The translations under genes and the position numbers were made by a program. DNA of 64,000 bases from Aestuariibaculum sediminum. GTDB lineage: Bacteria > Bacteroidota > Bacteroidia > Flavobacteriales > Flavobacteriaceae. The stretch is taken from NCBI RefSeq assembly GCF_014596945.1, contig NZ_JACVXB010000001.1, positions 124,001 through 188,000 of the forward strand, written 5' to 3'. Shown piece by piece: positions 34,880 to 43,718 of this stretch; positions within the stretch are counted from its first letter, which is position 1; each line of letters opens with the position of its first letter. Below the pieces are notes generated by a model that made no database searches, had not been told where the DNA came from, and worked only from the letters and a program-made list of their open reading frames with translations.

Positions 34880-37303
34880 TTAAAATTGATATGTAACGTT
34901 TGCTAACAACGCTCTTGGCTGCTGCGGATTTATTGTAGACCATCCTTTGTAATACAGTTTATTCAAAGCATTATTTAATTTAAGACCCACCTTGTATTTT
35001 TTGGCCTGATAAAATACCGATGCATTAACAATCGTATAACTTGGCAAAACAAATTCGCCTGTAGATTCGTAGTTGATTGCAAAACGTTCGCTTGCTCCAT
35101 TAAAACCAAAACCAGCTCCAAAACCATCTAAAATGCCATATTGAAATTCGTAGTTCGCCCAAAAATTGTAAAGGGTTTCCGGTCCGGCCTCGAGAGGTCT
35201 TTTGTTTAAAATTTGTGCATTATCCGACTTTGTCGTTTCACTGTCATTATAACTATAGCCTGCTCTAATGTTTAATCCGTTAATTGGGTTAGCATTTATT
35301 TCTATTTCAAAACCTTTACTCACCACTTCGCCTCCTTGAATTTTGTTGAAAGGCGATGAAGGATCGGTTATTACGCGGTCTTTTACGTTTATATGATAAT
35401 AACTTATTGTTGAATTTAATCGGTTGTTGAAAAGATTTGTTTTAATACCAAATTCTATTTGGTTTGCTTGTTCAGGGGTGAAAGTTTTCAAGCTTTGTGG
35501 ACCTTCATCAGGGTTTCCGACCAATTGAGGTGCTACATTTGTAAATCCGTTTTGGTAATTTCCGAACAAGGAAAGTTTATCTTTTAAAGGCTGAAATAAT
35601 AAACCAAATTTTGGAGATAATGTGGTTTGGTTATAGTCGTCTTCAAGGTTCGCTAAGGCTCCTTTATTATCGAAATGATCTAATCTTAAACCAAACATAG
35701 CAGAAAAACGTTCTGTAAAATTTATAACATCGGAGGCATAAATACTGTAAATGTGATACTTCGATTTTAAATTGCTAACACCTAATGAAGCTAATGCCGC
35801 ATCAACACCGGAAGTAGAAAGTGGAAAAACATCGTCTTCTACTTCTGCGGTAAAAGGATTATCGCCGTTAGAACCTCCATTTGGGGTAACATTCCCATAA
35901 AATGCATATCCGGTACTATTATTTGTTTGGGTTTCGTTAAAGTAATCGATGCCTATAACCATTCTGTTTCGAATGGAAGCTACCTTAAAATCACCTATAA
36001 AATTTTGTTGAATGTCTGTCGTTTGAGTATTAGCATTCTGTTTATTAATAAATCGAGAATAGGTATTACCCTCCAAAATGCCGTAATCAAATAAATACGA
36101 ATAATATCCATTTGTGGAGGTTGAACTTTTAGACAATAAGGTTTGAGATTTCCAAGTGTCGGACAATTTATAATCCATTTCAACTCTATAATTTTGAGTC
36201 GGATTCTTTAGGGTTAAATCGTTGCTGGTAAATGATAATTTATGATTATATCCAAGCTCATCAAGATTAGAGGCCACGGTTGGCGCACTTCTGTTCAAAA
36301 ATAAAAATGTAGGGTTCGTTTGCTCCGCTTGTGTAACTTCGCTATAAAAAGAAAAGGACAGTTTATTATTGACTTTGTAGGATAGTGATGGCGCAATGAA
36401 AAATGATTTTCTAAAGCCAGCATCCTGAAAACTTTGCGCTGTTGTGTATGCGGTATTTAATCGAAAATATAAATTATCTTCTTTACTTAAGGCAGAATTA
36501 AAATCTCCTACGATTTGATTTAATCCGTAGGATCCAGACACAAAAGACAATGCACCGCCCGTTCCTACATAAGGTTTTTTTGTAACCACATTTATTAAGC
36601 CTCCATAAGAACTTACGGCGTTTCCAAACAATGTTGCAGAAGGCCCCTTTAGTACTTCAATACGTTCAATATTTGCTGGGTTAATTGTGCCGTTGGTAAG
36701 TCCAGGTAATCCATTTACCAATTGTGGTTGCACTGAAAAACCTCGTAAGGAATAATAACCCGCACCATCGCCTCCTCGACCCGTAGACGCCCATAACTGT
36801 TCAATACCTGTAGCATTTTTTAGTGCTTCGTCGAAATTCGTAACTATTTGGGATTTTAAAATTTCATTAGAAATGGTGCTATAAACTTGGGTATTTTCAA
36901 TATCTTTTAGGGGTAGTTTAGAAACATAAGCTGTTTTCTTTCTTGAAAATTTATTGCGACGTTCACCTTCTAAAATTACTTCATTCAAAATTTCATTTCC
37001 TTCGTAAAGTGTCACCCTTTCTAATTTTATATGTTCATTTGTAGATATTGAGAATAATACTTCTTTCGTTTTATATCCTAAAGATGAAATTATTAGGGCG
37101 TAATTACCTTTTTCTAAATTAGAGATTTTAAAATTTCCATTTATATCTGTTTGTGCGCCTTTCGCTGAATTTTTTAAGGAAACATTCACTCCCAAAAGTG
37201 GTGAATTATTACTGTCTTTAATCGTTCCGCTTACTGCTCCTTGTTGCGCTAAAGTAAAATTTGTTAAGAGAAAAACTGTTAGAATTGATAGTAGATATTT
37301 CAT
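34880..37303 (-). CDS. TonB-dependent siderophore receptor
   Basis: An 807-residue protein: signal peptide to LAQ (~19), CarboxypepD_reg domain (about 24-105, GTIKDSNNSPLLGVNVSLKN), plug (about 130-250, containing LKGPSATLFGNAVSSYGGLINVVTKKP) and a 22-strand-type barrel ending in LLANVTYQF. The plug's YYSLRGFSVQP and IERIEVLKGPSA patterns are of FhuA/FpvA-like siderophore receptors. TonB-driven uptake of a ferric siderophore is expected. The promoter shows repeats that could bind Fur; the PepSY gene follows. Confidence 0.94.
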   Translation of the reverse strand: MKYLLSILTVFLLTNFTLAQQGAVSGTIKDSNNSPLLGVNVSLKNSAKGAQTDINGNFKISNLEKGNYALIISSLGYKTKEVLFSISTNEHIKLERVTLYEGNEILNEVILEGERRNKFSRKKTAYVSKLPLKDIENTQVYSTISNEILKSQIVTNFDEALKNATGIEQLWASTGRGGDGAGYYSLRGFSVQPQLVNGLPGLTNGTINPANIERIEVLKGPSATLFGNAVSSYGGLINVVTKKPYVGTGGALSFVSGSYGLNQIVGDFNSALSKEDNLYFRLNTAYTTAQSFQDAGFRKSFFIAPSLSYKVNNKLSFSFYSEVTQAEQTNPTFLFLNRSAPTVASNLDELGYNHKLSFTSNDLTLKNPTQNYRVEMDYKLSDTWKSQTLLSKSSTSTNGYYSYLFDYGILEGNTYSRFINKQNANTQTTDIQQNFIGDFKVASIRNRMVIGIDYFNETQTNNSTGYAFYGNVTPNGGSNGDNPFTAEVEDDVFPLSTSGVDAALASLGVSNLKSKYHIYSIYASDVINFTERFSAMFGLRLDHFDNKGALANLEDDYNQTTLSPKFGLLFQPLKDKLSLFGNYQNGFTNVAPQLVGNPDEGPQSLKTFTPEQANQIEFGIKTNLFNNRLNSTISYYHINVKDRVITDPSSPFNKIQGGEVVSKGFEIEINANPINGLNIRAGYSYNDSETTKSDNAQILNKRPLEAGPETLYNFWANYEFQYGILDGFGAGFGFNGASERFAINYESTGEFVLPSYTIVNASVFYQAKKYKVGLKLNNALNKLYYKGWSTINPQQPRALLANVTYQF

Positions 37304-37343
37304 TTGTTTTTATTTAGACTTAATTTAAATAATAAATTTAAAG

Positions 37344-37374
37344 CAAAAATATGTTAGCTAAATGAGTTAGCCAA
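37344..37374 (-). promoter_or_regulatory. Promoter of the siderophore receptor gene
   Basis: Minus-strand -33 TTG (37374-37372), a 20-base spacer and -7 TATTTTTG (37351-37344). This fits the Bacteroidota consensus TTG-N17-23-TAnnTTTG. The leader would be about 35 bases. Confidence 0.7.
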
Positions 37375-37399
37375 ATTATTTATAATAATTCTAAATAAT
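37353..37399. promoter_or_regulatory. Operator-like repeats over the siderophore receptor promoter
   Basis: Two direct copies of GTTAGCyAAAT (37353-37363 and 37366-37376) lie 13 bases apart in the promoter spacer and -33. Next to them ATTATTTA (37375-37382) and TAAATAAT (37392-37399) form 8-base inverted arms. A Fur or activator site is the likely reading, but no consensus was matched. Confidence 0.45.
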
Positions 37400-37468
37400 G
37401 ATTTTTATGTGCTTGATTTACTGCTTCGTATTGCAATAATATTTCGCTTTAGAGGATAAATCTTGAAA

Positions 37469-38515
37469 TTATTCAGAGTCTAGGGACTGATGTTTAGCGT
37501 ATACACGCCATTTATCAATGCAATCTACCATATCATGAGGTAAGGGGGCTTCAAACCTTAAAAATTCACCCGTTCTAGGATGTTCGAACCCTAATGTTTT
37601 AGCGTGAAGTGCCTGTCGTGGTAATACTTTAAAACAATTTTCAACAAACTGTTTGTATTTTGTAAAGGTGGTTCCTTTTAAAATCTTTTCACCTCCATAA
37701 CGCTCGTCATTAAATAACGTATGTCCAATATGTTTCATATGAACACGAATTTGATGTGTACGTCCTGTTTCTAATTTACAGGACACAACGGTCACATACC
37801 CTAAGCGTTCTAAAACTTTGTAATGTGTTACAGCAGGCTTCCCTTTAAATGCTTCTTCATCTAAAAACACCGTATTCTGTAATCTGTTTTTAGGATGACG
37901 TCCTATGTTACCTTCAACTGTTCCTTCATCCTCTTCCATATGCCCCCAAACAATAGCAACATATTCACGCTCACTAGTTTTCTCGGCAAACTGAGCCGAT
38001 AAATGTGTCATTGCGTGTTCGGTTTTTGCAACAACAAGAAGTCCACTGGTATCTTTATCTATACGATGTACCAAACCAGGGCGATCACTAGAATTATTGG
38101 GGAGATTATCAAACCTATAAATTAAGGCATTTATTAGTGTCCCTGAGTAATTGCCGTGACCAGGATGCACAACCATTCCAGCCGGTTTATTGACGACTAA
38201 TACATCATTATCTTCAAAAACAACATCTAGTTCGATGTCTTCACCTACTAACAAATTTTCATAAGTCGGGTGACTAAACATAACCCGGATACTATCACCA
38301 GGCTTTACTTTATAATTTGATTTTACAACAACATTATTTACATAAATACCTGCATTCTTAGCCGCCTCCTGAATTTTACTTCGAGTTGTATTTTCTATAA
38401 AGTTCATTAAATATTTATCAACACGTAGTGGCTTTTGCCCCTCCTTAACTGTAAATGCAAAATGTTCGTACATTTCGCTTTCTTCATCAAAATTATCTGG
38501 TGTATAATTCTCCAT
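37469..38515 (-). CDS. RluA-family 23S rRNA pseudouridine synthase (RluD-like)
   Basis: The start at 38515 (MENYTPDNFDEE) gives 348 residues and avoids overlap with the PASTA gene; an alternative ATG at 38536 overlaps it. The N-terminal S4 RNA-binding domain (LRVDKYLMNFIENTTRSKIQEAAKNAGIYVNN) is followed by the pseudouridine synthase domain with the catalytic aspartate in HRIDKDTSGLLVVAK and the later ETGRTHQIRVHMKHIGH. The target is probably the helix-69 uridines of 23S rRNA, by analogy with RluD. Follows the PASTA gene by 4 bases. Confidence 0.93.
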   Translation of the reverse strand: MENYTPDNFDEESEMYEHFAFTVKEGQKPLRVDKYLMNFIENTTRSKIQEAAKNAGIYVNNVVVKSNYKVKPGDSIRVMFSHPTYENLLVGEDIELDVVFEDNDVLVVNKPAGMVVHPGHGNYSGTLINALIYRFDNLPNNSSDRPGLVHRIDKDTSGLLVVAKTEHAMTHLSAQFAEKTSEREYVAIVWGHMEEDEGTVEGNIGRHPKNRLQNTVFLDEEAFKGKPAVTHYKVLERLGYVTVVSCKLETGRTHQIRVHMKHIGHTLFNDERYGGEKILKGTTFTKYKQFVENCFKVLPRQALHAKTLGFEHPRTGEFLRFEAPLPHDMVDCIDKWRVYAKHQSLDSE

Positions 38516-38519
38516 ATGT

Positions 38520-39074
38520 TTATGGTCTGTTACCATTTCCTAAAACCAAATCAATTGTAGAAGTTTTAGGTAATTTATCTCCTGCATTTAATACATCGCC
38601 TTTAAACTCCATTTTAAGCACAACATCTTTTGCTATATTATCAACATAAGTTAATTTTCCAACGTTAAATCCTAATGCCTCTAAAGTAGGTTTTGCTTGT
38701 CTGAAAGTACGTTCTTTTAATTCAGGCACCGCAATTTTTCTGTATCCAGAAGGGTTAAGTGTAATATATATTTTTCTATTTTCTTTTACTTTACTGCCTG
38801 CTGGTGGTTCCTGATCAATTACCGCAAATTTAGGATAATCGGGATTATAGTTCGCCGAATCCTGAATTTGCATAACCAAATTATTATCTTTTAACTCTAT
38901 TTCGGCAACACTAATAGACTTTCCTGTTAATTCTGGCACCGTCTCAAACTTACCATGATTTGTTGTAACATTTAACCATCTTAAAATAATGAAACACAAC
39001 ACAAAAACAGCAACAACAGCTATTAATAATTGTTTAAAAAATACTTTACTTGTTAGAAATTTAATGAGGCTCAT
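38520..39074 (-). CDS. PASTA-domain membrane protein
   Basis: The start at 39074 (MSLIKFLTSKVFF) gives 184 residues; a TTG at 39089 is less likely. One N-terminal membrane helix (about 18-35, LLIAVVAVFVLCFIIL), then PASTA repeats (FETVPELTGKSISVAEIELKDNNL; AVPELKERTFRQAKPTLEALGFNVG). PASTA domains bind peptidoglycan or muropeptides. There is no kinase domain. It is in one operon with rluD and divergent from ddl. Confidence 0.9.
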   Translation of the reverse strand: MSLIKFLTSKVFFKQLLIAVVAVFVLCFIILRWLNVTTNHGKFETVPELTGKSISVAEIELKDNNLVMQIQDSANYNPDYPKFAVIDQEPPAGSKVKENRKIYITLNPSGYRKIAVPELKERTFRQAKPTLEALGFNVGKLTYVDNIAKDVVLKMEFKGDVLNAGDKLPKTSTIDLVLGNGNRP

Positions 39075-39094
39075 CTGTAAATTTTTCAATTAGG

Positions 39095-39102
39095 CAAATA
39101 TA
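39095..39102 (-). promoter_or_regulatory. Candidate -7 element of the PASTA-rluD operon
   Basis: Minus-strand octamer TATATTTG, 20 bases upstream of the start at 39074. A TTG lies 25 bases further upstream, slightly longer than the usual spacing. Confidence 0.5.
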
Positions 39103-39213
39103 TAAAACCGAACTGTTTTTTCTTTTGCAATTTAAGTGATATTTTAGCTTAACTTATATTAACTACGTTTTATTATAGGTTTTTAGATTTAAACCTTAAC
39201 TATTTATACCTGA

Positions 39214-40188
39214 ATGAAAAAGAATATTGCCATTATTATGGGAGGTTATTCAAGCGAATATAAAATCTCATTAAAAAGTGGAAATGTCGTTTACGATACT
39301 TTAAGTCCTGAAAAATATAATGCTTACCGAATACACATTTTTAAAGACAAATGGTTTTATGTTGATGATCATGGTGCTGAATTTCCCGTTAACAAAAATG
39401 ACTTCTCTGTAACCGTAGAAGGTGCTAAAATTACTTTCGATTGCGTTTTTAATGCCATTCATGGTTCACCAGGTGAAGATGGTTTTATGCAAGGGTATTT
39501 TAAACTATTAAATATCCCACATACCAGTTGTGGCATGTATCAAGCTAGTTTAACCTTTAATAAACGTGATTGCCTGAGTGTTTTAAAGCCTTACGGAATT
39601 AAAACTGCCACTTCGTTTTATTTAAATTTAGGTGATACTATTAATGAAAAAGCTATAGTTGATAAGGTAGGACTACCATGCTTTGTTAAAGCTAATAAAG
39701 CAGGAAGTAGTTTTGGAGTTACTAAAGTTTATAATCAGGAAGGTTTACAATCTGCCATTGAAACTGCATTTAAAGAAGATGACGAAATAATAATAGAGTC
39801 GTTTTTAGATGGCACTGAAGTATCGGTAGGGGTTATTTCTTTTAATGGTGAAACAAAAGTGTTGCCCATAACAGAAATTGTTAGTGAAAACGACTTTTTC
39901 GACTACGAAGCCAAATATTTAGGTAAATCGCAGGAAATAACACCAGCAAGATTGACACCAGAACAGGAGATGAAAGTAACCGCCGAAGCTAAAAAGATTT
40001 ATGAGATATTAAAAATGAAAGGCTTTAGTCGCAGTGAATTTATTTTTAAAGATAATGAACCACACTTCTTGGAAATGAACACCATACCCGGTTTAACACG
40101 TGAAAGCATTTTACCTCAGCAAGCGAAAGCTGCTGGTATCAGCTTGAGTGAATTGTTCGAAAATGCCATTGAAGACGCTTTAAAATAA
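39214..40188 (+). CDS. ddl: D-alanine--D-alanine ligase
   Basis: A 324-residue ATP-grasp enzyme. It starts KKNIAIIMGGYSSEYKISLKSG (HSE-type loop here YSSEYKIS), has HGSPGEDGFMQGYFKLLNIPHT, the ATP-grasp lysine region LPCFVKANKAGSSFGVTKV, the metal-binding SRSEFIFKDNEPHFLEMNTIPGLT and the C-terminal family tail. It makes D-Ala-D-Ala for peptidoglycan in the cytoplasm. Divergent from the PASTA gene and followed by coaD after 33 bases. Confidence 0.95.
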   Translation: MKKNIAIIMGGYSSEYKISLKSGNVVYDTLSPEKYNAYRIHIFKDKWFYVDDHGAEFPVNKNDFSVTVEGAKITFDCVFNAIHGSPGEDGFMQGYFKLLNIPHTSCGMYQASLTFNKRDCLSVLKPYGIKTATSFYLNLGDTINEKAIVDKVGLPCFVKANKAGSSFGVTKVYNQEGLQSAIETAFKEDDEIIIESFLDGTEVSVGVISFNGETKVLPITEIVSENDFFDYEAKYLGKSQEITPARLTPEQEMKVTAEAKKIYEILKMKGFSRSEFIFKDNEPHFLEMNTIPGLTRESILPQQAKAAGISLSELFENAIEDALK

Positions 40189-40221
40189 TTTATAACTATC
40201 TTTATATTAAAGTAACAAAAC

Positions 40222-40677
40222 ATGAGACGCGCATTATTTCCTGGTTCTTTCGACCCAATCACTCTAGGACACTTCGATATTATTAAAAGAGGGGTTACAC
40301 TGTTTGATGAAGTCGTGATAGCTATAGGAGTAAATTCTGAAAAAAAATACATGTTCTCTTTAGAAGAACGCAAAGCGTTTATTGAACAAGCTTTTGCCGA
40401 TGAGCCTAAAGTAAAAGTCGTAACCTACACCGGATTAACTGTTGATTTCTGCAATGAAATCGGTGCTGAATTTATTCTTAGAGGATTACGAAACCCCGCT
40501 GATTTCGAATTCGAAAAAGCGATTGCACATGCCAACAGACGCATGGCTACCATTGAAACCGTATTTTTACTAACCTCAGCCAAAACATCCTTTATATCAT
40601 CATCTATTGTTCGTGATGTTATAAAAAATAATGGCGATTACACCAAATTTGTACCTGAAAGTGTCAGAATAAATTAA
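40222..40677 (+). CDS. coaD: Phosphopantetheine adenylyltransferase
   Basis: A 151-residue nucleotidyltransferase. The nucleotide-binding motif (T/H)xGH is residues 14-17 in PGSFDPITLGHFDII; LRGLRNPADFEFEKAIAHANR and the second ATP motif SSSIVRDVIKNNG are as in CoaD. It adenylates 4'-phosphopantetheine to dephospho-CoA, the fourth step of CoA synthesis. Terminates at a strong hairpin. Confidence 0.97.
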   Translation: MRRALFPGSFDPITLGHFDIIKRGVTLFDEVVIAIGVNSEKKYMFSLEERKAFIEQAFADEPKVKVVTYTGLTVDFCNEIGAEFILRGLRNPADFEFEKAIAHANRRMATIETVFLLTSAKTSFISSSIVRDVIKNNGDYTKFVPESVRIN

Positions 40678-40691
40678 ATTACTTAGAAGCC

Positions 40692-40738
40692 ATAAAACCA
40701 AAAAGCACATCTGATTTGGATGTGCTTTTTGGTTTTAT
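40692..40738. terminator. Bidirectional terminator between coaD and sulP
   Basis: A perfect 20-base stem: the left arm at 40692-40711 (beginning ATAAAACC, ending GCACATC) pairs with the right arm at 40719-40738, with a 7-base loop. It includes A- and T-rich ends on both sides and lies between convergent genes. Confidence 0.95.
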
Positions 40739-40746
40739 ATTGATTT

Positions 40747-42414
40747 CTAAAAGAACTTATATTCTGACAGTGGTTTTGGGAAATTTTCGGGATTTTCAGC
40801 GAGATGATATCGCGGGTCATCAACAGCTTCAACAATAACCTCTCGAAGTTTCGGACTTGCCTTATACAATAATACTTTACAATCTTCGCTAAGGTGTTTC
40901 AACTTAATAGTTTTACCCTCTGCTTCGTATTTATTAACTAAATTAAATATGGCTTCCAGCGCAGAATGGTCACTTACGCGAGACTCCACAAAATCAATTT
41001 CTACGTGATCGGGGTCATTTTTTACATCAAATTTTTCGTTAAATGCCTGAATAGATCCGAAAAATAAAGGCCCCCATATCTCATAGGTTTTAGTTTTACC
41101 ATCTTCGGAATACCGCTTTCTGGCACGAATTCGTTTCGCATTTTCCCATGCAAAAACCAATGCCGAAATAATAACACCAACAAAAACTGCAATGGCTAAA
41201 TCGTAAATTACAGTCACTGCAGATACAATTACCAATACCACAGCGTCGGCTACAGGTATTTTTCTTATTATTCTAAAACTAGACCAAGCAAAGGTTTCAA
41301 TAACCATCATAAACATAACACCAACCAAGGCTGCAATTGGTACTTGCTCAATGTATTTATCGGTAAATAATATGAACGTTAAAAGCGTAACTGCCATCAT
41401 TATACCTGACAATCTGCCGCGTCCTCCTGCATTAATATTAATAACCGTTTGCCCAATCATGCCACAACCTCCTGTACCACCAAACAATCCACTGAACATA
41501 TTTCCAGCACCTTGAGCAATACATTCACGATTTCCGTTTCCTCGTGTTTCGGTTAATTCATCAACTAAATTCATTGTCATTAAAGATTCTATTAACCCAA
41601 CTGATGCTGCTAAAAACGCATAGGGTAATATAAATTTTAAGGTATCCAGATTAAATGGTAAATTTTGCCAAAGCTCCAAATTAGGTGTTGGAAATTCTCC
41701 TTTTAAACCATTACCACCACCTTCGACAATGTATGAGCCCACGGTGCTTACATCCAATCCGCCCAAAACAACAATTCCGGTAGTGACTAAGATAGCCGTT
41801 AGAGCTGCGGGTAATTTGGTTGTAATTTTTGGCAATAACCAAATAATTCCCATAGTAAGTAATACAAGACCTATCATGGTGTATAATTCGGTTCCCGCCA
41901 TTGGAATGTTAATATACTCTTTAACACCTTCGGCTGTGATTTGTAATTTTTTATGAGAAAACATTCTTACCTGAGCCATAAAAATAACAATGGCCAAACC
42001 ATTAACAAACCCAAGCATTACCGGATGCGGAATTAGCCGAACAAATCGTCCTAACTTAAAAACACCTGCAAAAATTTGTATAATTCCCATGAGAATGACG
42101 GCAGCAAGAAGATAAAAATATCCCATATTCTCAATGGGCTGTTCAAACAGCATACCTTTTGTATGACCTTCAGATATTAAATGAACAAAAATAACTGCAA
42201 CCGCACCAGCCGCACCGGAAATTAAACCTGGTCGCCCGCCAAAAACAGCAGTAATTAAACCGATTATAAAAGCTCCAGATAATGCCACTAAAGGATCTAT
42301 TTGTGCCACGAAAGCAAAGGCAACCACTTCTGGTATCATAGCTAAAGACACAGTTATTCCAGCTAAAACATCATCTTTTGAATTTGGCGTTATTTTGCGT
42401 ATAAAATCAGTCAT
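40747..42414 (-). CDS. SulP family inorganic anion transporter
   Basis: A 555-residue protein with about 10-12 membrane helices and a C-terminal STAS domain (from about residue 440). The N-terminal GITVSLAMIPEVVAFAFVAQIDP, GSAGAV-like GLISGAAGAVAVIFVHLI and GGTGGCGMIGQTVININAGGRGRLSG are SulP marks. It may carry sulfate, bicarbonate or another anion; a SulP with no carbonic anhydrase neighbour gives no clue. The STAS-like small gene at 42497 lies just upstream and may be related. Confidence 0.93.
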   Translation of the reverse strand: MTDFIRKITPNSKDDVLAGITVSLAMIPEVVAFAFVAQIDPLVALSGAFIIGLITAVFGGRPGLISGAAGAVAVIFVHLISEGHTKGMLFEQPIENMGYFYLLAAVILMGIIQIFAGVFKLGRFVRLIPHPVMLGFVNGLAIVIFMAQVRMFSHKKLQITAEGVKEYINIPMAGTELYTMIGLVLLTMGIIWLLPKITTKLPAALTAILVTTGIVVLGGLDVSTVGSYIVEGGGNGLKGEFPTPNLELWQNLPFNLDTLKFILPYAFLAASVGLIESLMTMNLVDELTETRGNGNRECIAQGAGNMFSGLFGGTGGCGMIGQTVININAGGRGRLSGIMMAVTLLTFILFTDKYIEQVPIAALVGVMFMMVIETFAWSSFRIIRKIPVADAVVLVIVSAVTVIYDLAIAVFVGVIISALVFAWENAKRIRARKRYSEDGKTKTYEIWGPLFFGSIQAFNEKFDVKNDPDHVEIDFVESRVSDHSALEAIFNLVNKYEAEGKTIKLKHLSEDCKVLLYKASPKLREVIVEAVDDPRYHLAENPENFPKPLSEYKFF

Positions 42415-42435
42415 TGTCCTTCATTTTTAAAGGGA

Positions 42436-42465
42436 CAAAAATACGGCTTAAATACAGATTAACAA
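42436..42465 (-). promoter_or_regulatory. Promoter of the SulP transporter gene
   Basis: Minus-strand -33 TTG (42465-42463), a 19-base spacer and -7 TATTTTTG (42443-42436), an exact match to the Bacteroidota consensus, 21 bases before the start codon. Confidence 0.75.
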
Positions 42466-42496
42466 TCTAAAACCTTATAAATGACATCGTAATTTA

Positions 42497-42880
42497 CTAC
42501 AACGTTTGAGAACCATTTAACGAATAGAGCCAATTTATGGCTTCATCTCGGTCTTGAAATACATTAATCGTTTTAGTATTTCTTATACCAATATCCATTA
42601 ATGTTTGAATAGACATTAAGCTTCTAATAGAATATACAACAACGGCAATGGCTTGAATTTCCTTTAAATTCCCAATAGTTTTTTGAGCGTTAAATGAGTA
42701 GCTATAGGAGTTTTTAGTATTCACCAACAATTTAAAGGGCGCTTCCAGATGGTTTAAAAGAAAACTATGATACTCTTCAACTTTTTGTTCGTTCATAACT
42801 ACGCCTTCATTCACCACAACTTCAGCCAAATTTGATTCAAGAATAGTAATTTCTCCAAAAGATAAGGTATAATTTTTCAT
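42497..42880 (-). CDS. Small STAS-like/SpoIIAA-like protein
   Basis: A 127-residue protein without a signal peptide. The alternating beta/alpha pattern (FGEITILESNLAEVVVNEGVVMN; FKLLVNTKNSYSYSF; IQAIAVVVYSIRSLMSIQTL; INVFQDRDEAINWLYSL) resembles STAS or SpoIIAA-like folds found in Bacteroidota, some of which sit near membrane or stress genes. No catalytic residues are seen. It is transcribed in the same direction as the SulP gene but has its own -7-like element. Confidence 0.6.
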   Translation of the reverse strand: MKNYTLSFGEITILESNLAEVVVNEGVVMNEQKVEEYHSFLLNHLEAPFKLLVNTKNSYSYSFNAQKTIGNLKEIQAIAVVVYSIRSLMSIQTLMDIGIRNTKTINVFQDRDEAINWLYSLNGSQTL

Positions 42881-42961
42881 ACATAAAAATTTAAACAGGA
42901 GAGTGCTTATTATTTTTATTACTGAAATTAAGGAAATGTGTTTAAGAGTTTAAACCTCGAA

Positions 42962-42969
42962 CAAATATA
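42962..42969 (-). promoter_or_regulatory. Candidate -7 element of the STAS-like gene
   Basis: Minus-strand octamer TATATTTG, exact TAnnTTTG, about 82 bases upstream of the start at 42880 and directly after the NUDIX gene's stop. No TTG at -33 spacing. Confidence 0.4.
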
Positions 42970-42999
42970 ATTAGTTTTAAGTAGAAAACATAGATTTTT

Positions 43000-43584
43000 T
43001 TACATAACTAAAGATTGAATATTGGCATAAGAATTTTGTAACGCCTCCTCAATTTCTTGAGTATTAAGCCAAGCTACTTCGGTTATTCCCTCCTCTTCTT
43101 GTGCATATAAATTCCCTTTAAAACTGGTTTGCATTTCAAACCAATAGGTGATTTTAATTTTATACCGACCGTTACGTTTAAAAATATGATAGGTAGTTTC
43201 AAGGGGCTTTACAATTTTAAGGCCAGCAACACCTGTTTCCTCAGATACTTCGCGTATAGCAGTTCTCTCGATAGTTTCGGCACCTTCAACTTTTCCTTTA
43301 GGTAAATCCCATTTGTCATTTCTATATATAAATAACACCTGATTTTCGTCGTTAAAAACTTTACCCCCACCAGCAACTACGTTTGGCAGTTTTTTTAAGA
43401 ACTTTTTTAAGAGCTTATCTTCATTTTTATGAATTAACCTTACTTCCTGCAAATCTGTGGTATTAAGCTCTCTAATTACCTTTCTAATATTTACGGTATC
43501 GAGTAAATAATTTTTAAAGTTCGTTTCCTCCTCAATTTTAGTTGTTAAAATGATCGGTTTGTCTCCTACAAAAACTTTATACAT
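43000..43584 (-). CDS. NUDIX hydrolase
   Basis: A start at 43584 (MYKVFVGDKPIIL) gives 194 residues; 43596 is the alternative, and the farthest upstream start would overlap pyrE. The Nudix box is complete: GKVEGAETIERTAIREVSEE followed by TGV, with the preceding WDLPKG. It hydrolyses a nucleoside diphosphate linked to another group; the substrate is unknown. It is divergent from pyrE, a pairing common in flavobacteria. Confidence 0.9.
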   Translation of the reverse strand: MYKVFVGDKPIILTTKIEEETNFKNYLLDTVNIRKVIRELNTTDLQEVRLIHKNEDKLLKKFLKKLPNVVAGGGKVFNDENQVLFIYRNDKWDLPKGKVEGAETIERTAIREVSEETGVAGLKIVKPLETTYHIFKRNGRYKIKITYWFEMQTSFKGNLYAQEEEGITEVAWLNTQEIEEALQNSYANIQSLVM

Positions 43585-43705
43585 GTCGCTATTCATATAA
43601 GTTACTGTGTGGTAAAAATATCTTTTTTTATTTAGAACCTTTATGAAGTAGAAAATATTTTTTGTTGATATACTTATTATCATGTAAAAAAATTAAATTT
43701 ATCTT

Positions 43706-43713
43706 TATTTTTG
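43706..43713 (+). promoter_or_regulatory. -7 element immediately before pyrE
   Basis: TATTTTTG, an exact TAnnTTTG, whose last base is 5 bases before the ATG at 43719. A transcript starting the usual few bases downstream would have almost no leader. No TTG at the -33 position. Confidence 0.55.
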
Positions 43714-43718
43714 CAGCT

